Below, piece after piece: positions 15,431 through 24,160 of a DNA stretch of 64,000 nucleotides. The stretch comes from Pseudomonas sp. R37(2017) (GTDB lineage: Bacteria > Pseudomonadota > Gammaproteobacteria > Pseudomonadales > Pseudomonadaceae). Position numbers and translations under genes: made by a program. The stretch covers positions 62,001-126,000 of the forward strand of contig NZ_NEHO01000010.1 in assembly GCF_002113375.1 (NCBI RefSeq). The letters run 5' to 3'. How positions within the stretch are numbered: position 1 is the stretch's first letter; each line of letters begins with the position of its first letter. The notes under the pieces were generated by a model. It did not search any database, was not told where the DNA came from, and saw only the letters and a program-made list of their open reading frames with translations.

Positions 15431-17182
15431 TCATGACCGATGTGCTGCATGGTCGATCTCCTTTTCATAAGCAGTCACACCTGCGATATGGCGCGCGGCG
15501 ATGTAGCCGAAGGTCAGCGCCGGGCCAAGATTGATGCCGCCAGCGGGGTAGTGGCCGCCCATGATGCTGGCCATGTCGCCCCCCGCCGCGTACAGGCCTG
15601 CGATGGGTTGCGCCGCACCGTCCAGGACCTGGGCATGTTGGTTGACCTTGAGCCCGGCGAAGGTGCCGAAGCAGCCCGGCTGGACTTTCACGGCATAGAA
15701 GGGACCTTGTTCGATTGGCGCGACGCATGGGTTGGGTCGTTGCAGCGCGTCACCCTGCTTGCGGTTGTAGGGTGTGGAGCCTCGACCGAACTGTGGATCC
15801 TCGCCGTTGCGCGCGTGGTGGTTGTAGTTCGATAGGGTGGTGCGCAAGCCAACCGGGTCGATGCCGCAGGCTGCCGCCAATTCTTCAAGGGTATTGCCGG
15901 TTTTCAGATAGCCGCTGCGGATGAAGGATGACAGCGGCACCGGAAACGGCCGAGAGATGCCCAGGCCATATCGACGCTGAAAGCCATGGGTGCAGATCAG
16001 CCACGACGCGACTTCTTCACCCGGCGGAGCGGCGGCGACCATGGCCGTGACGTAGTCGTAGTAGCCGTTGGCTTCATTGACGAAGCGCTGACCGTTGCTC
16101 AGCACACCGATGATGCCTGGTTTGCCACGCTCGATGATGTGCGGGAAGTGTCCCGTGCTGCCGTCGCTGTGCGTCACCTGTGATACCGGCGCCCAGGCGA
16201 CGGCGGACGCCATGTCGGTATTCACTCGGGCACCGGCGCTTTCGCCCAGGCGCAGACCGTCGCCGCAAACGCCGAGGGGCGGCAAGGCCAGATGCTCATG
16301 TCCGGTCGGAGTGCGAGGAAACAGTGCCTTGCGGCGTTCGACGTCATTGGCGAAACCACCCGCCGCGAGCACTACGGCCTTGCGTGCATGGATGCGCACC
16401 GAGCCTTTGGCTGTGTTGACCACGGCACCTCGTACTTGATCGTTCTCGCGCAGCAAGCGGGTCACAGGGGCCGATTCCCAGAGCAGCACGCCGAGGTCGT
16501 CGGCGGATTTTGCCAGGCGCGCCACCAGGGCCACGCCGTTGACCAGTTGCATTGCCCGGCCATGCACGGCGAGGTCGAACAAGTGACGACTGAAACGCCG
16601 CGTAACGTGCCAGGCCGCCGACAGCGAGCGGGTCAGGTTGAGGAATGCCGTGAGATCCGCCCCCGCCATGATCGGCATGCCCATGAACGAAGTTTCCCGC
16701 ATGGTTTTGCGCAGACGCTTGAGTAGCTTGCCGACTTTTCGTGCGTCGTAAGGGGCGGCAATCACCGAGCGTCCACCGGTGCCTGCCCCGGGAGTGTCGC
16801 CATGAATGTCGGCAATGGCGTTGCCGTCGGCGAACTGCAGCGAGGTGTACTGTTCGAAGAACGACACCATCCGCGGGCCGGCCTCCAGGAAAGCGTCGAT
16901 CATCGCCGGGTCAAAGCGTTCGCCCAGTTCGTGTTTCAAGTAAGTGCGCGGCAGTTCAACGTCTTCGACGATGCCCGCGCGCCGGGCCAACGGGTTGCAC
17001 GGCACCCAGGCCCAGCCACCGGACCAGGCCGTGGCACCGCCGAGCACCGGGTCCTTTTCCACCACTATGACTTTCAATCCATGCCACGCGGCGGTCACGG
17101 CTGCCGACAGTCCCGCCGCACCGGAGCCAACGATCAGTACATCGCAGTCGATGTCGGGAAGAAAGTGCGCTTGGGCAGGCAT
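15431..17182 (-). CDS. FAD-binding dehydrogenase (3-ketosteroid dehydrogenase/fumarate reductase-like)
   Basis: The 583-residue protein has the N-terminal FAD Rossmann motif VLIVGSGAAGLSAAV, GGATAWSGGW, a substrate-cap domain in the middle, and a C-terminal FAD-contact segment GLYAAGGDMASIMGGHYPAGGINLGPALTFG (read in pieces). This order is that of FAD_binding_2 flavoproteins such as 3-ketosteroid dehydrogenases and flavocytochrome c. The start has a GGAG site. The gene is divergent from an IclR regulator, with an inverted-repeat operator candidate between them. It probably oxidises a ring compound or hydroxy acid in a catabolic pathway; the exact substrate is unknown. Confidence 0.88.
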   Translation of the reverse strand: MPAQAHFLPDIDCDVLIVGSGAAGLSAAVTAAWHGLKVIVVEKDPVLGGATAWSGGWAWVPCNPLARRAGIVEDVELPRTYLKHELGERFDPAMIDAFLEAGPRMVSFFEQYTSLQFADGNAIADIHGDTPGAGTGGRSVIAAPYDARKVGKLLKRLRKTMRETSFMGMPIMAGADLTAFLNLTRSLSAAWHVTRRFSRHLFDLAVHGRAMQLVNGVALVARLAKSADDLGVLLWESAPVTRLLRENDQVRGAVVNTAKGSVRIHARKAVVLAAGGFANDVERRKALFPRTPTGHEHLALPPLGVCGDGLRLGESAGARVNTDMASAVAWAPVSQVTHSDGSTGHFPHIIERGKPGIIGVLSNGQRFVNEANGYYDYVTAMVAAAPPGEEVASWLICTHGFQRRYGLGISRPFPVPLSSFIRSGYLKTGNTLEELAAACGIDPVGLRTTLSNYNHHARNGEDPQFGRGSTPYNRKQGDALQRPNPCVAPIEQGPFYAVKVQPGCFGTFAGLKVNQHAQVLDGAAQPIAGLYAAGGDMASIMGGHYPAGGINLGPALTFGYIAARHIAGVTAYEKEIDHAAHRS

Positions 17183-17207
17183 TGTTTGAACTCCGGTCTT
17201 TTATTAA

Positions 17208-17226
17208 TTTGGAATCAAGTTCCAAA
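17208..17226. promoter_or_regulatory. IclR operator candidate: TTTGGAA-N5-TTCCAAA
   Basis: TTTGGAATCAAGTTCCAAA is a perfect 7-bp-arm inverted repeat 26 bp upstream of the FAD dehydrogenase start and 124 bp upstream of the IclR start. A related palindrome lies at 18219-18233, before the downstream operon. The pattern matches IclR-family operators in general form. Confidence 0.6.
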
Positions 17227-17349
17227 AAATATAAGAGTCAAGTGAGGCCGAACAAGTCTTGGCAGTGGAAAGCGGGCGGTTATCGAACGCCCGGTTCCAG
17301 ATTTCGCATTCGCCTTCTAGAATCGAGCAAATTTTGCGTGGAAGCGACC

Positions 17350-18126
17350 ATGGCCGGCAGTCAGATCGAACGTGTTTTCAGTGTGCTCGAAAGCCTCACC
17401 AGCGATCCCCGTGGCCTGCCGATGCAGACACTGGCGGAGCAGCTGGATATCCCCAAGAGCGCGACCCATCGCCTGCTGGCCGAGCTGATCCGCCTCGGTT
17501 ACGTGCGGCAGAATCCGGAGAATTTGCGCTATCACCTCTCGACCAAACTGGTGGCGATGGGCTTTCGCTACCTGTCGAGCAGCGGTGCCGATATCGTGCA
17601 GCCGGTGCTTGACCGCCTGGCTCAGGAAACCGGCGAGTTGGTACGCCTGGGCGTGATCGACGGCGAGCGTCAAACCTGGATCGCCAAGTCCCAGGGCGCG
17701 CGCTCCGGTCTGCGATACGACCCGGACATGGGTCGTGATGCGCCCTTGTTTTATACCGCCTCTGGGCATGCATGGCTGGCAAGCATAAGTGATGCCGAAG
17801 CCCTGTCGCTGGTGGAGCGCCAGGGGGTACAGGTGCCGGAACATGTGGGGCCGAACGCGCCGCGCTCGAACATCGAATTGCTCGAACGCCTGCGTCTGGC
17901 GCGGGAACAGGGTTACGCCTGGGTCGAGGAAAGTTCGGCGGTCGGCACTTCGGCCATTGCGGCGGTTGTGCGCCATCCTGCCGATGGGCGGGTGATCGGC
18001 GTACTCAGCATCGCCGGGCCGAGCGCGCGGATGCCAGGGACGAGGTTGCATGAGCTGGCGCCGTTGTTGTTGGCGTTTACCGAGGAGTTGTCGGCGGCGA
18101 GTCTGGCGTCGGAGTTGTTCAGCTAA
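17350..18126 (+). CDS. IclR family transcriptional regulator
   Basis: The open frame begins at 17182, but the first 56 codons do not look like the family; the ATG at 17350 (MAGSQIERVFSVLESLTSD) matches IclR openings and gives 258 residues. Residues about 5-60 are the winged helix (LAEQLDIPKSATHRLLAEL) and the rest is the effector domain with EETGELVRLGVIDGERQ-like sequence and a late VIGVLSIAGPSARM. IclR proteins sense aromatic or carboxylate compounds. The gene is divergent from the FAD dehydrogenase and reads toward the isomerase-transporter unit, so it probably controls both. Confidence 0.92.
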   Translation: MAGSQIERVFSVLESLTSDPRGLPMQTLAEQLDIPKSATHRLLAELIRLGYVRQNPENLRYHLSTKLVAMGFRYLSSSGADIVQPVLDRLAQETGELVRLGVIDGERQTWIAKSQGARSGLRYDPDMGRDAPLFYTASGHAWLASISDAEALSLVERQGVQVPEHVGPNAPRSNIELLERLRLAREQGYAWVEESSAVGTSAIAAVVRHPADGRVIGVLSIAGPSARMPGTRLHELAPLLLAFTEELSAASLASELFS

Positions 18127-18140
18127 GGCCGTCGAATTCC

Positions 18141-18157
18141 CTTGTGGGAGCGGGCAG
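18141..18157. repeat. Partial REP remnant
   Basis: CTTGTGGGAGCGGGCAG is a single truncated REP arm after the IclR stop, without a partner. Confidence 0.6.
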
Positions 18158-18218
18158 TAGTTAACTTGCAAAGCTGTGCGCTGTTCGAACACTTTCAGGA
18201 TGGGTTTGTGTAAGAATC

Positions 18219-18233
18219 TGGAACCAGGTTCTA
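18219..18233. promoter_or_regulatory. Second IclR operator candidate: TGGAA-N5-TTCTA
   Basis: TGGAACCAGGTTCTA shares GGAA-Y-CA-R-GTTC with the palindrome at 17208-17226 and lies 49 bp upstream of the decayed Gfo/Idh start and 156 bp upstream of the TIM-barrel gene. It suggests one regulator over both transcription units. Confidence 0.5.
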
Positions 18234-18281
18234 AATTATTGGAATTCATCGCTCCAATAACATTCACAAGAGGACCGCATC

Positions 18282-18386
18282 TTGAATTCGCCCCTTCGCA
18301 TCGCATTGATCGGTGCTGGCAATATGGGCCAGCAGCATGCCGCTGAAACCGGGCGTGCCTGCGCGCCATCCTTGATCGAGGATTGA
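18282..18386 (+). pseudogene. Gfo/Idh/MocA oxidoreductase remnant, internally deleted
   Basis: A 34-codon frame starting at TTG reads MNSPLRIALIGAGNMGQQHA and then ends ACAPSLIED before TGA. The first 20 residues are a textbook NAD(P)-binding opening of Gfo/Idh/MocA dehydrogenases (IGAGNMG), which are normally about 330-380 residues long. The rest of the domain is missing, and the frame runs straight into a short tail, then the ribosome site (GAGGA) of the next gene. An AAGAGGA site precedes the TTG. This looks like a large internal deletion that kept the gene's two ends and left the downstream isomerase signals intact. Confidence 0.7.
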
Positions 18387-18388
18387 GC

Positions 18389-19204
18389 ATGAGCGAGCGT
18401 ATCTTCTCCCTGGCCAGCCTGACCGTGCTGGAGTTGTCGCCGCCCGATATGGTCGAGGTCGCCGCGCGGGCCGGTTACAGTCATGTCGGCTTGCGTCTGG
18501 TACCGGCAACCCCTGAGGAGCACCATTTTGCCCTGGTAGCCGACCGCGAATTGCGGCGCCAGACCCTGGCGCGTTTGCGCGATACCGGTATTGGTGTGCT
18601 GGACGTCGAAATCCTGCGGCTCAAACCGGAAACCGTCGTCGCCGATTTCGAGAAAATCCTGGCGGTGGGTGCCGAGTTCGGCGCCAGTGAATTGCTGGTA
18701 GCCGGTAACGATCCTGACGAACAGCGGCTGACGGAGCGTTTTGCCGAGCTCTGTGACCTGGCGGCGGCCTTTGGGCTGCACCCGCATCTGGAGTTCATGT
18801 CCTGGACCGATGCGTGCAACCTTCAACAAGCCGCGCGTATCGTGGAGAACGCCGGGCGTGAAAACGGCGCCGTGCTGGTGGACGCCTTCCACTTCGATCG
18901 TTCGGGATCGCGCCTGGAAGATCTGGCCAAGGTTGCTCCTTCACGGTTACGGTATGCACAGTTGTGTGACGTCGCAGGACCACGGCCAACCGATATGGCC
19001 GAAATCTTGCGTCAGGCGCGTAACGAACGGCGTTTTCCCGGTGATGGTGATTGTGATCTGCCGGGACTGTTGCGCGGTTTGCCGGCTGACATTCCGTTGA
19101 GCCTGGAGATTCCCACCGTGCAGTTGCTGGAGCAGGGCGTGAGTGGATTGGATCGGGCGCAGATGGCTTTGAATAAAACCATGGCGTTGTTGGCGCGGTT
19201 GTAA
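18389..19204 (+). CDS. Sugar phosphate isomerase/epimerase-type TIM-barrel protein
   Basis: The 271-residue protein (start ATG 18389, with GAGGA just before it, inside the tail of the remnant) is an AP-endonuclease-2/xylose-isomerase-like barrel. It opens MSERIFSLASLTVLELSPPDMV and shows HLEFMSW, VLVDAFHFDRSG and LSLEIPTV, the acidic and His metal positions of the family. Such enzymes isomerise or epimerise sugars, inosose or dehydroshikimate-like compounds. In this locus it would act after the dehydrogenases; its pathway partner in the same operon (Gfo/Idh) is broken. An EamA transporter follows after a REP pair. Confidence 0.85.
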   Translation: MSERIFSLASLTVLELSPPDMVEVAARAGYSHVGLRLVPATPEEHHFALVADRELRRQTLARLRDTGIGVLDVEILRLKPETVVADFEKILAVGAEFGASELLVAGNDPDEQRLTERFAELCDLAAAFGLHPHLEFMSWTDACNLQQAARIVENAGRENGAVLVDAFHFDRSGSRLEDLAKVAPSRLRYAQLCDVAGPRPTDMAEILRQARNERRFPGDGDCDLPGLLRGLPADIPLSLEIPTVQLLEQGVSGLDRAQMALNKTMALLARL

Positions 19205-19224
19205 TCGGCGCTATGCACCTATCA

Positions 19225-19328
19225 CCTGTAGGAGCGAGCATGCTCGCGATGGACGTGAGGGCGCCGTGTTTATCGAGGCAGCCATCATCATCGTTGACGA
19301 CCATCGCGAGCGTGCTCGCTCCTACAGG
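19225..19328. repeat. REP pair (CCTGTAGGAGCGAGCATGCT type)
   Basis: CCTGTAGGAGCGAGCATGCT at the left and AGCGTGCTCGCTCCTACAGG at the right, with a spacer holding CATCATCATCG, lie between the isomerase and the EamA gene. Confidence 0.9.
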
Positions 19329-19359
19329 CGAAGTTTTTGACTTCAAGTAAGGAAATCCA

Positions 19360-20238
19360 ATGACCGTCAGCACCCCGCTTTCCGGCGTCAATCAGCCCTT
19401 CAAAGGGATTCTGCTGATCGTTGTCGCAACCTTCCTGTTTTCCACCCACGACGCTTTTTCCAAATACCTCTCCGGTTTCTATCCCATTGTCATGGTGGTC
19501 TGGGCGCGCTACGTGGTTCACACCTTGCTGATGGCCGGGATTTTCCTGCCGCAATCCGGGCTGGGGGTGCTGCGTACCAAACGGCCGTTGCTGCAGGTAA
19601 TCCGGGCGTTGTGCCTGCTGGGCACCAGTCTGTTTTTCACCACGGGGTTGATGTACATCCCGTTGGCCGAGGCCACGTCGGTCAACTTCCTCGCGCCGGT
19701 TCTGGTCACCGCGCTGTCGGTGCCGCTGCTTGGCGAGCGCGTGACAAGGGGGCAATGGCTGGCGGTGATTTGCGGTTTTGTCGGGGTGCTGATCATTGTT
19801 CACCCAGGCGGTGATCTGTTTACTCCGGCGGTGTTGCTGCCATTCTGCTCGGCACTGTTTTTCTGCTTCTATCAACTGCTGACGCGCAAGCTCAGTGAGG
19901 TCGACAGCCCGACCACCAGCAACTTCTTCGCAGGCTTGTGCAATACGCTGGTGATGAGTGCGCTGGTGCCGTTCTTCTGGCAGACGCCGAATCTGCTGCA
20001 TGGCTCGATGATGCTGGCGCTGGGGGCCTGCGGGATGACGGCTCACCTGTTCCTGACCCAGGCCTTCCGCCTCGCGGCACCGGCGCTGCTGGCACCGTTC
20101 AGCTATTGCCAGATTATCTTCGCCGGCCTGCTGGGTTGGCTGCTGTTTTCCCACACGCCGACACTGACCACCGTGGTCGGTATCGTCGTGATCTGTTGCA
20201 GCGGGTTGGCGGCAGCCTGGCAGCAAAGCCGTCGCTAG
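19360..20238 (+). CDS. EamA/DMT family transporter
   Basis: The 292-residue protein has ten predicted transmembrane helices in two EamA repeats, opening GILLIVVATFLFSTHDAFSK. An AAGGA site precedes the ATG. It lies after the isomerase gene and could import or export the substrate of the same pathway, although a REP pair separates them. Family members move metabolites across the inner membrane; direction and substrate are not readable. It ends before another REP element and a convergent MFS gene. Confidence 0.87.
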   Translation: MTVSTPLSGVNQPFKGILLIVVATFLFSTHDAFSKYLSGFYPIVMVVWARYVVHTLLMAGIFLPQSGLGVLRTKRPLLQVIRALCLLGTSLFFTTGLMYIPLAEATSVNFLAPVLVTALSVPLLGERVTRGQWLAVICGFVGVLIIVHPGGDLFTPAVLLPFCSALFFCFYQLLTRKLSEVDSPTTSNFFAGLCNTLVMSALVPFFWQTPNLLHGSMMLALGACGMTAHLFLTQAFRLAAPALLAPFSYCQIIFAGLLGWLLFSHTPTLTTVVGIVVICCSGLAAAWQQSRR

Positions 20239-20256
20239 AAGCCCAAACAGAAACGA

Positions 20257-20373
20257 CCTGTAGGAGCGAGCATGCTCGCGATAGTCGTTAACGATGACGC
20301 GGGTTGTCTGGATACCCGCGTCGCGCTCGGGTTTTTCGCGAGCATGCCGCAAGCGGGCACCCGCTCCTACAGG
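20257..20373. repeat. Long REP-type element (CCTGTAGGAGCGAGCATGCT type)
   Basis: CCTGTAGGAGCGAGCATGCT opens the element and CGGGCACCCGCTCCTACAGG (approximately) closes it. The inside has GTTAACGATGACGCGGG and GCATGCCGCAAGCGGG, closely matching the element at 4545-4674, so the whole 117-130 bp module is repeated. Confidence 0.87.
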
Positions 20374-20390
20374 AGGTAATGCACCGAACT

Positions 20391-21737
20391 TCAGTCGGTG
20401 ACAGTCGGAATCTTGCGCGGTGCCATGAAGTACATCCAGGTCAGCGCGATGAAGTACATCGCCGGAATCAGGGTGAACAGCACGGTGTAGTTGTTGTTGG
20501 TGACGGTCAGGATATGGCCGACCAACTGGGTCATGAACATCCCGCCAATCGCCGCGCACATGCCACCGAAGCCGAACACCGTACTCATCATGTGCTTGGG
20601 CGTGTAGTCCATTACCAGGCTCCAGATGTTCGCGGTCCAGGCCTGATGCGCGCCGATGGCCAGGGAAATGGCGAACACCGCGATCCACAGGTTGCTGGAA
20701 CCGGCCGCCATGATCACGCCGATGATGCAGCAGGCGAACAGGAACATGGACAGCAGTCGCGCCTTGATCGGGTTGACTCCGCGACCGATCAGGAACGAGG
20801 AGAGGATGCCGCCGCCAACGCTGCCGAAGTCGGCCGTCATGTAGATGATGATCAGCGGGATACCCATCTGGGTGACGTTGATGCCCAGGTTGTATTGCTG
20901 GTTGAGGAACGGCGGCAGCCAGTACAGGTAGAACCAGAACACCGGCGCGGTCATCGAGTAGGCGAGGGCGAAGGCCCAGGTGCCGCGCATGCGCAGGATC
21001 TTCGAGAAGGGCACACGGGTTTGTTCCGGTTCGACTTCGTTCTGGATGTAGTCCAGTTCCGACTGTTTGACGCTTGGGTGGTCTTCCGGGTTGAAGTACT
21101 TCAGGCCCCAGAACAGCAGCCAGATCCCGCCCAGCGCCGACATGCACAGGAACGCGGCCTGCCAGCCCCAGGCGTGCAGGATCAGTGGCAGCAGCATCGG
21201 GGTGAACATCGCACCGACGTTGGTACCGGCGTTAAAGATACCGGTGGCTACCGCGCGCTCGCCGGCCGGAAACCACAGGCGCGTGGTTTTCACGCAAGCC
21301 GGGTAGTTGGCGGCTTCGGTCAGGCCGAGGATAAAGCGGCAGACCATGAAACCCGCCGCCGAAGTGGCCAGGCCATGGGCGCCGGTCGCCAGGCTCCAGA
21401 GCAGGACCGCGCAAAAGAACACACGTTTGACGCCGACTCGGTCGATCAACCGGCCCTGCAATACGAAACCGATGGCGTAGCCGACCTGGAACCAGAAGTT
21501 GATGTTGGCGTAGTCCATCGCCGTCCAGCTCATCTCCTTGGCCAGGATGGGTTGCATCACACCCAGGGCGGCGCGGTCGATGTAGTTGAGGGTGGTGGCA
21601 AAAAACACCAGCGCCAGCATGCCCCAACGGGTTTTGCCGACTGCCATGGCGCCGCGAATCTTGTCGCCGATGCCGCCAGCGGTAGCGTTCATGGCCGGAG
21701 CCATGCGTGAGCTTTGGGAAGGAATCATGTGTGCCAT
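20391..21737 (-). CDS. MFS transporter, anion:cation symporter (hexuronate/galactonate-like) family
   Basis: The frame is open to a TTG at 21755; the ATG at 21737 is the more likely start (another at 21728), giving about 448 residues with 12 predicted helices. Family signs are RWGMLALVFFATTLNYIDRAALG, the loop-2 motif GRLIDRVGVKRV, and an RFILGLTEAANYPACVK segment, as in ExuT/GudP-like ACS-family porters for sugar acids and aromatic acids. It is divergent from quiC, with an operator-like site between them, so uptake of quinate, shikimate or a related carboxylate is the best guess. The 477-bp gap upstream has no other gene. Confidence 0.85.
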   Translation of the reverse strand: MAHMIPSQSSRMAPAMNATAGGIGDKIRGAMAVGKTRWGMLALVFFATTLNYIDRAALGVMQPILAKEMSWTAMDYANINFWFQVGYAIGFVLQGRLIDRVGVKRVFFCAVLLWSLATGAHGLATSAAGFMVCRFILGLTEAANYPACVKTTRLWFPAGERAVATGIFNAGTNVGAMFTPMLLPLILHAWGWQAAFLCMSALGGIWLLFWGLKYFNPEDHPSVKQSELDYIQNEVEPEQTRVPFSKILRMRGTWAFALAYSMTAPVFWFYLYWLPPFLNQQYNLGINVTQMGIPLIIIYMTADFGSVGGGILSSFLIGRGVNPIKARLLSMFLFACCIIGVIMAAGSSNLWIAVFAISLAIGAHQAWTANIWSLVMDYTPKHMMSTVFGFGGMCAAIGGMFMTQLVGHILTVTNNNYTVLFTLIPAMYFIALTWMYFMAPRKIPTVTD

Positions 21738-22232
21738 CCGTTCAATGACTGACAAGCGGGGCTCGTCGTGATTTCAAGGGCGCGTGATCAATCGGTCTGT
21801 CGCGGCATGTGCGAAAGGGCTGATCGGCTGTGTTCGTCGGCTGACGGGTTATTCAGCGAGCGGCACGGTTGTGCCAGCGGTGCGCGAGGTTCGGATGGAC
21901 GCCAGGCCAGGCGTCATGACGGTGGAGCGAGCGAGCAGGGCGTTGAATGAGCGCATGAGCGTATACCCGTTTTTTGAAATTTTTATGTGGTGTTCTGGGT
22001 CTTCTTGACCGGGGCCGACGATTTCAAGACCGGTCCCGGTGTGGTGTTGATGTTGCGCAGTGAACAAAAAATCGTCAATTCGCCAACGGCCATTTTGTTC
22101 GATAATCGCACAGAAAACTAACTGGATAGTACACTTTAAATTGCTCAATGCATCGTCCGGCTCAATAATCCGCTCATTCTTTTAAAAGCGGCGCAAATTC
22201 CCTGTAGCCGAAGCCTCCACGGGAGCCGAAAC
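21738..22232. other. 495-bp divergent promoter region, no gene
   Basis: Nothing protein-coding is convincing here; a 99-codon minus-strand frame (21849-22148) has no family features. The quiC-proximal part (22050-22200) is AT-richer and carries a candidate operator at 22117-22130. Confidence 0.5.
22117..22130. promoter_or_regulatory. TetR operator candidate before quiC (ACTAACTGGATAGT)
   Basis: ACTAACTGGATAGT is a near-palindrome of ACTAACNNGTTAGT form, 102 bp upstream of quiC. The same 9-mer ACTAACTGG is found in ACTAACTGGTTAAT (26395-26408) upstream of aroQ. A TetR gene lies between the two targets. Confidence 0.55.
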
Positions 22233-24134
22233 ATGCAGCGTTCCATTGCCACCGTATCCTTGAGCGGTACCCTGCCGGAAAAACTCGAAGCCATTGCCGC
22301 CGCCGGTTTCGACGGCGTCGAGATTTTCGAGAACGACCTTCTCTACTACGACGGCAGCCCACGGGAAATTAAACAGATGTGCGCCGATCTCGGGATCGCC
22401 ATCACCCTGTTTCAACCGTTCCGTGACTTCGAAGGCTGTCGGCGTGATCGCCTTTCACGCAACCTGGAGCGCGCCGAGCGCAAGTTCGACCTGATGCAGG
22501 AGCTGGGTACTGACCTGGTGCTGGTGTGCAGCAACGCCTCGGCCGAGTCCATCGGTGATGAACGGATTCTGGTCGACGATCTGCGGCTGCTGGCTGAGCA
22601 CGCCGGGGCACGCGGCCTGCGCATCGGTTATGAAGCGTTGGCCTGGGGCCGGCATGTGAACACGTATCAACAGGTATGGAACATCGTGCGTCAGGCCGAT
22701 CACCCAAGCCTGGGCGTGCTGCTGGACAGCTTTCACACCTTGTCGCTCAAGGGCGACCCGAGCGCTATCGCCGAGATTCCCGGGGACAAGATCTTCTTCG
22801 TGCAAATGGCCGACGCGCCGATCCTGGCCATGGACGTGCTGGAGTGGAGCCGGCATTTTCGCTGCTTCCCTGGGCAGGGTGAATTCGATTTGCCCGGGTT
22901 CCTCGCGCCGATCATCAAGAGTGGCTACACCGGGCCATTGTCGCTGGAAATCTTCAACGACGGCTTCCGCGCCGCGCCGCCACGGGCCAACGCCGCCGAC
23001 GGTTTGCGCTCGTTGTTGTACCTGGAAGAGAAAACCCGCGAGCGTCTGGCCCAGGAAACCAAGTCTGCGGCCAACCCCGAGATTCTGTTCGAAACGCCCA
23101 AGGCCAGCGAGTACAACGGCATCGAGTTTCTCGAATTCGCCGTCGACGAGAGCCTCGGCGCCAAGCTCTCCCACTGGCTGGAGCGGCTGGGCTTCGTCAA
23201 GGCCGGGCAGCATCGCTCCAAGAGCGTCAGCCTGCTGCGCCAGGGTGACATCAACCTGATCCTCAATTCAGAGCCTTACTCCTTCGGCCACAGCTTTTTC
23301 GAAGCCCACGGCCCTTCATTGTGCGCCACCGCCGTGCGGGTCAAGGACAGCGCGAGTGCCTTGGCCCGTGCCGTGGCCTACAAGGGCCAGCCCTATCGCG
23401 GATTGGTCGGCCCCAATGAGCTGGAACTGGCGGCGGTGCGTGCGCCGGATGGCAGCCTGATCTATCTGGTGGACCAGCACGCCGATGTCTATGGCACTGA
23501 CTTCAATCTGTACCCGCAGGCACCGGTCAGCGACGGCCTCAAGCGTATCGACCACATGGCCATGGCGCTGCCGGCCGACAGCCTCGACAGCTGGGTGCTG
23601 TTCTATAAGAGCCTGCTGGATTTCGAGGCGGACGATGAAGTCGTGCTGCCGGATCCTTATGGTTTGGTGAAGAGCCGCGCCTTGCGCAGCCGCGACAGTT
23701 CGATCCGCCTGCCGCTGAACATTTCCGAGAATCGCAACACGGCGATCTCACATGCGCTGTCGAGTTATCGCGGCTCCGGTGTGCATCACATCGCGTTTGA
23801 TTGCGATGACATCTTTGCCCAGGTCCGCCGTGCAAAAGAGGCGGGCGTGCCGCTGCTGGATATCCCGCTCAACTACTACGACGACCTGGCGGCGCGGTTC
23901 GACTTCAACGACGAGTTCCTCAGCGAACTGGCCTACTACAACGTGTTGTACGACCGCGACGCCCAGGGCGGTGAGCTGTTCCATGTGTATACCGAACCGT
24001 TCGAGGGGCGATTTTTCTTCGAGATCATCCAGCGTAAAAACGGCTATGCCGGCTACGGCGCGGCCAACGTCGCGGTGCGCCTGGCCGCCATGGCCAAATC
24101 CCGCAGTGGCGCATTGCGTCAGGCGAAGTTGTAG
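22233..24134 (+). CDS. quiC: 3-dehydroshikimate dehydratase (TIM barrel fused to HPPD-like domain)
   Basis: The 633-residue length and two-domain build match QuiC1. The N-terminal domain (about 1-280) is an AP-endonuclease-2/xylose-isomerase barrel with metal-binding positions in RIGYEALAWGRH, LLDSFHTLSL and PLSLEIFNDGFR. The C-terminal part (about 290-600) is a VOC/4-hydroxyphenylpyruvate dioxygenase-like pair of domains with RIDHMAMALP, VHHIAFDCDD and EPFEGRFFFEIIQRK. The N-terminal domain converts 3-dehydroshikimate to protocatechuate, feeding the beta-ketoadipate pathway; the C-terminal part probably has a structural or binding role. It is divergent from the MFS gene and followed by a TetR regulator. 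Confidence 0.9.
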   Translation: MQRSIATVSLSGTLPEKLEAIAAAGFDGVEIFENDLLYYDGSPREIKQMCADLGIAITLFQPFRDFEGCRRDRLSRNLERAERKFDLMQELGTDLVLVCSNASAESIGDERILVDDLRLLAEHAGARGLRIGYEALAWGRHVNTYQQVWNIVRQADHPSLGVLLDSFHTLSLKGDPSAIAEIPGDKIFFVQMADAPILAMDVLEWSRHFRCFPGQGEFDLPGFLAPIIKSGYTGPLSLEIFNDGFRAAPPRANAADGLRSLLYLEEKTRERLAQETKSAANPEILFETPKASEYNGIEFLEFAVDESLGAKLSHWLERLGFVKAGQHRSKSVSLLRQGDINLILNSEPYSFGHSFFEAHGPSLCATAVRVKDSASALARAVAYKGQPYRGLVGPNELELAAVRAPDGSLIYLVDQHADVYGTDFNLYPQAPVSDGLKRIDHMAMALPADSLDSWVLFYKSLLDFEADDEVVLPDPYGLVKSRALRSRDSSIRLPLNISENRNTAISHALSSYRGSGVHHIAFDCDDIFAQVRRAKEAGVPLLDIPLNYYDDLAARFDFNDEFLSELAYYNVLYDRDAQGGELFHVYTEPFEGRFFFEIIQRKNGYAGYGAANVAVRLAAMAKSRSGALRQAKL

Positions 24135-24160
24135 GAAATTCGTAAACGCGGGATTAAACG

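Noticed and set aside
19288..21147. A 619-codon minus-strand frame across the EamA and MFS genes
   Set aside because: It is Arg/Gln/His-rich and antisense to two clear membrane-protein genes, so it is a shadow of high-GC codon use.
22018..22148. A minus-strand open frame of 99 codons upstream of quiC (21849-22148)
   Set aside because: It has no family features, no ribosome site, and covers a promoter region with an operator-like sequence.
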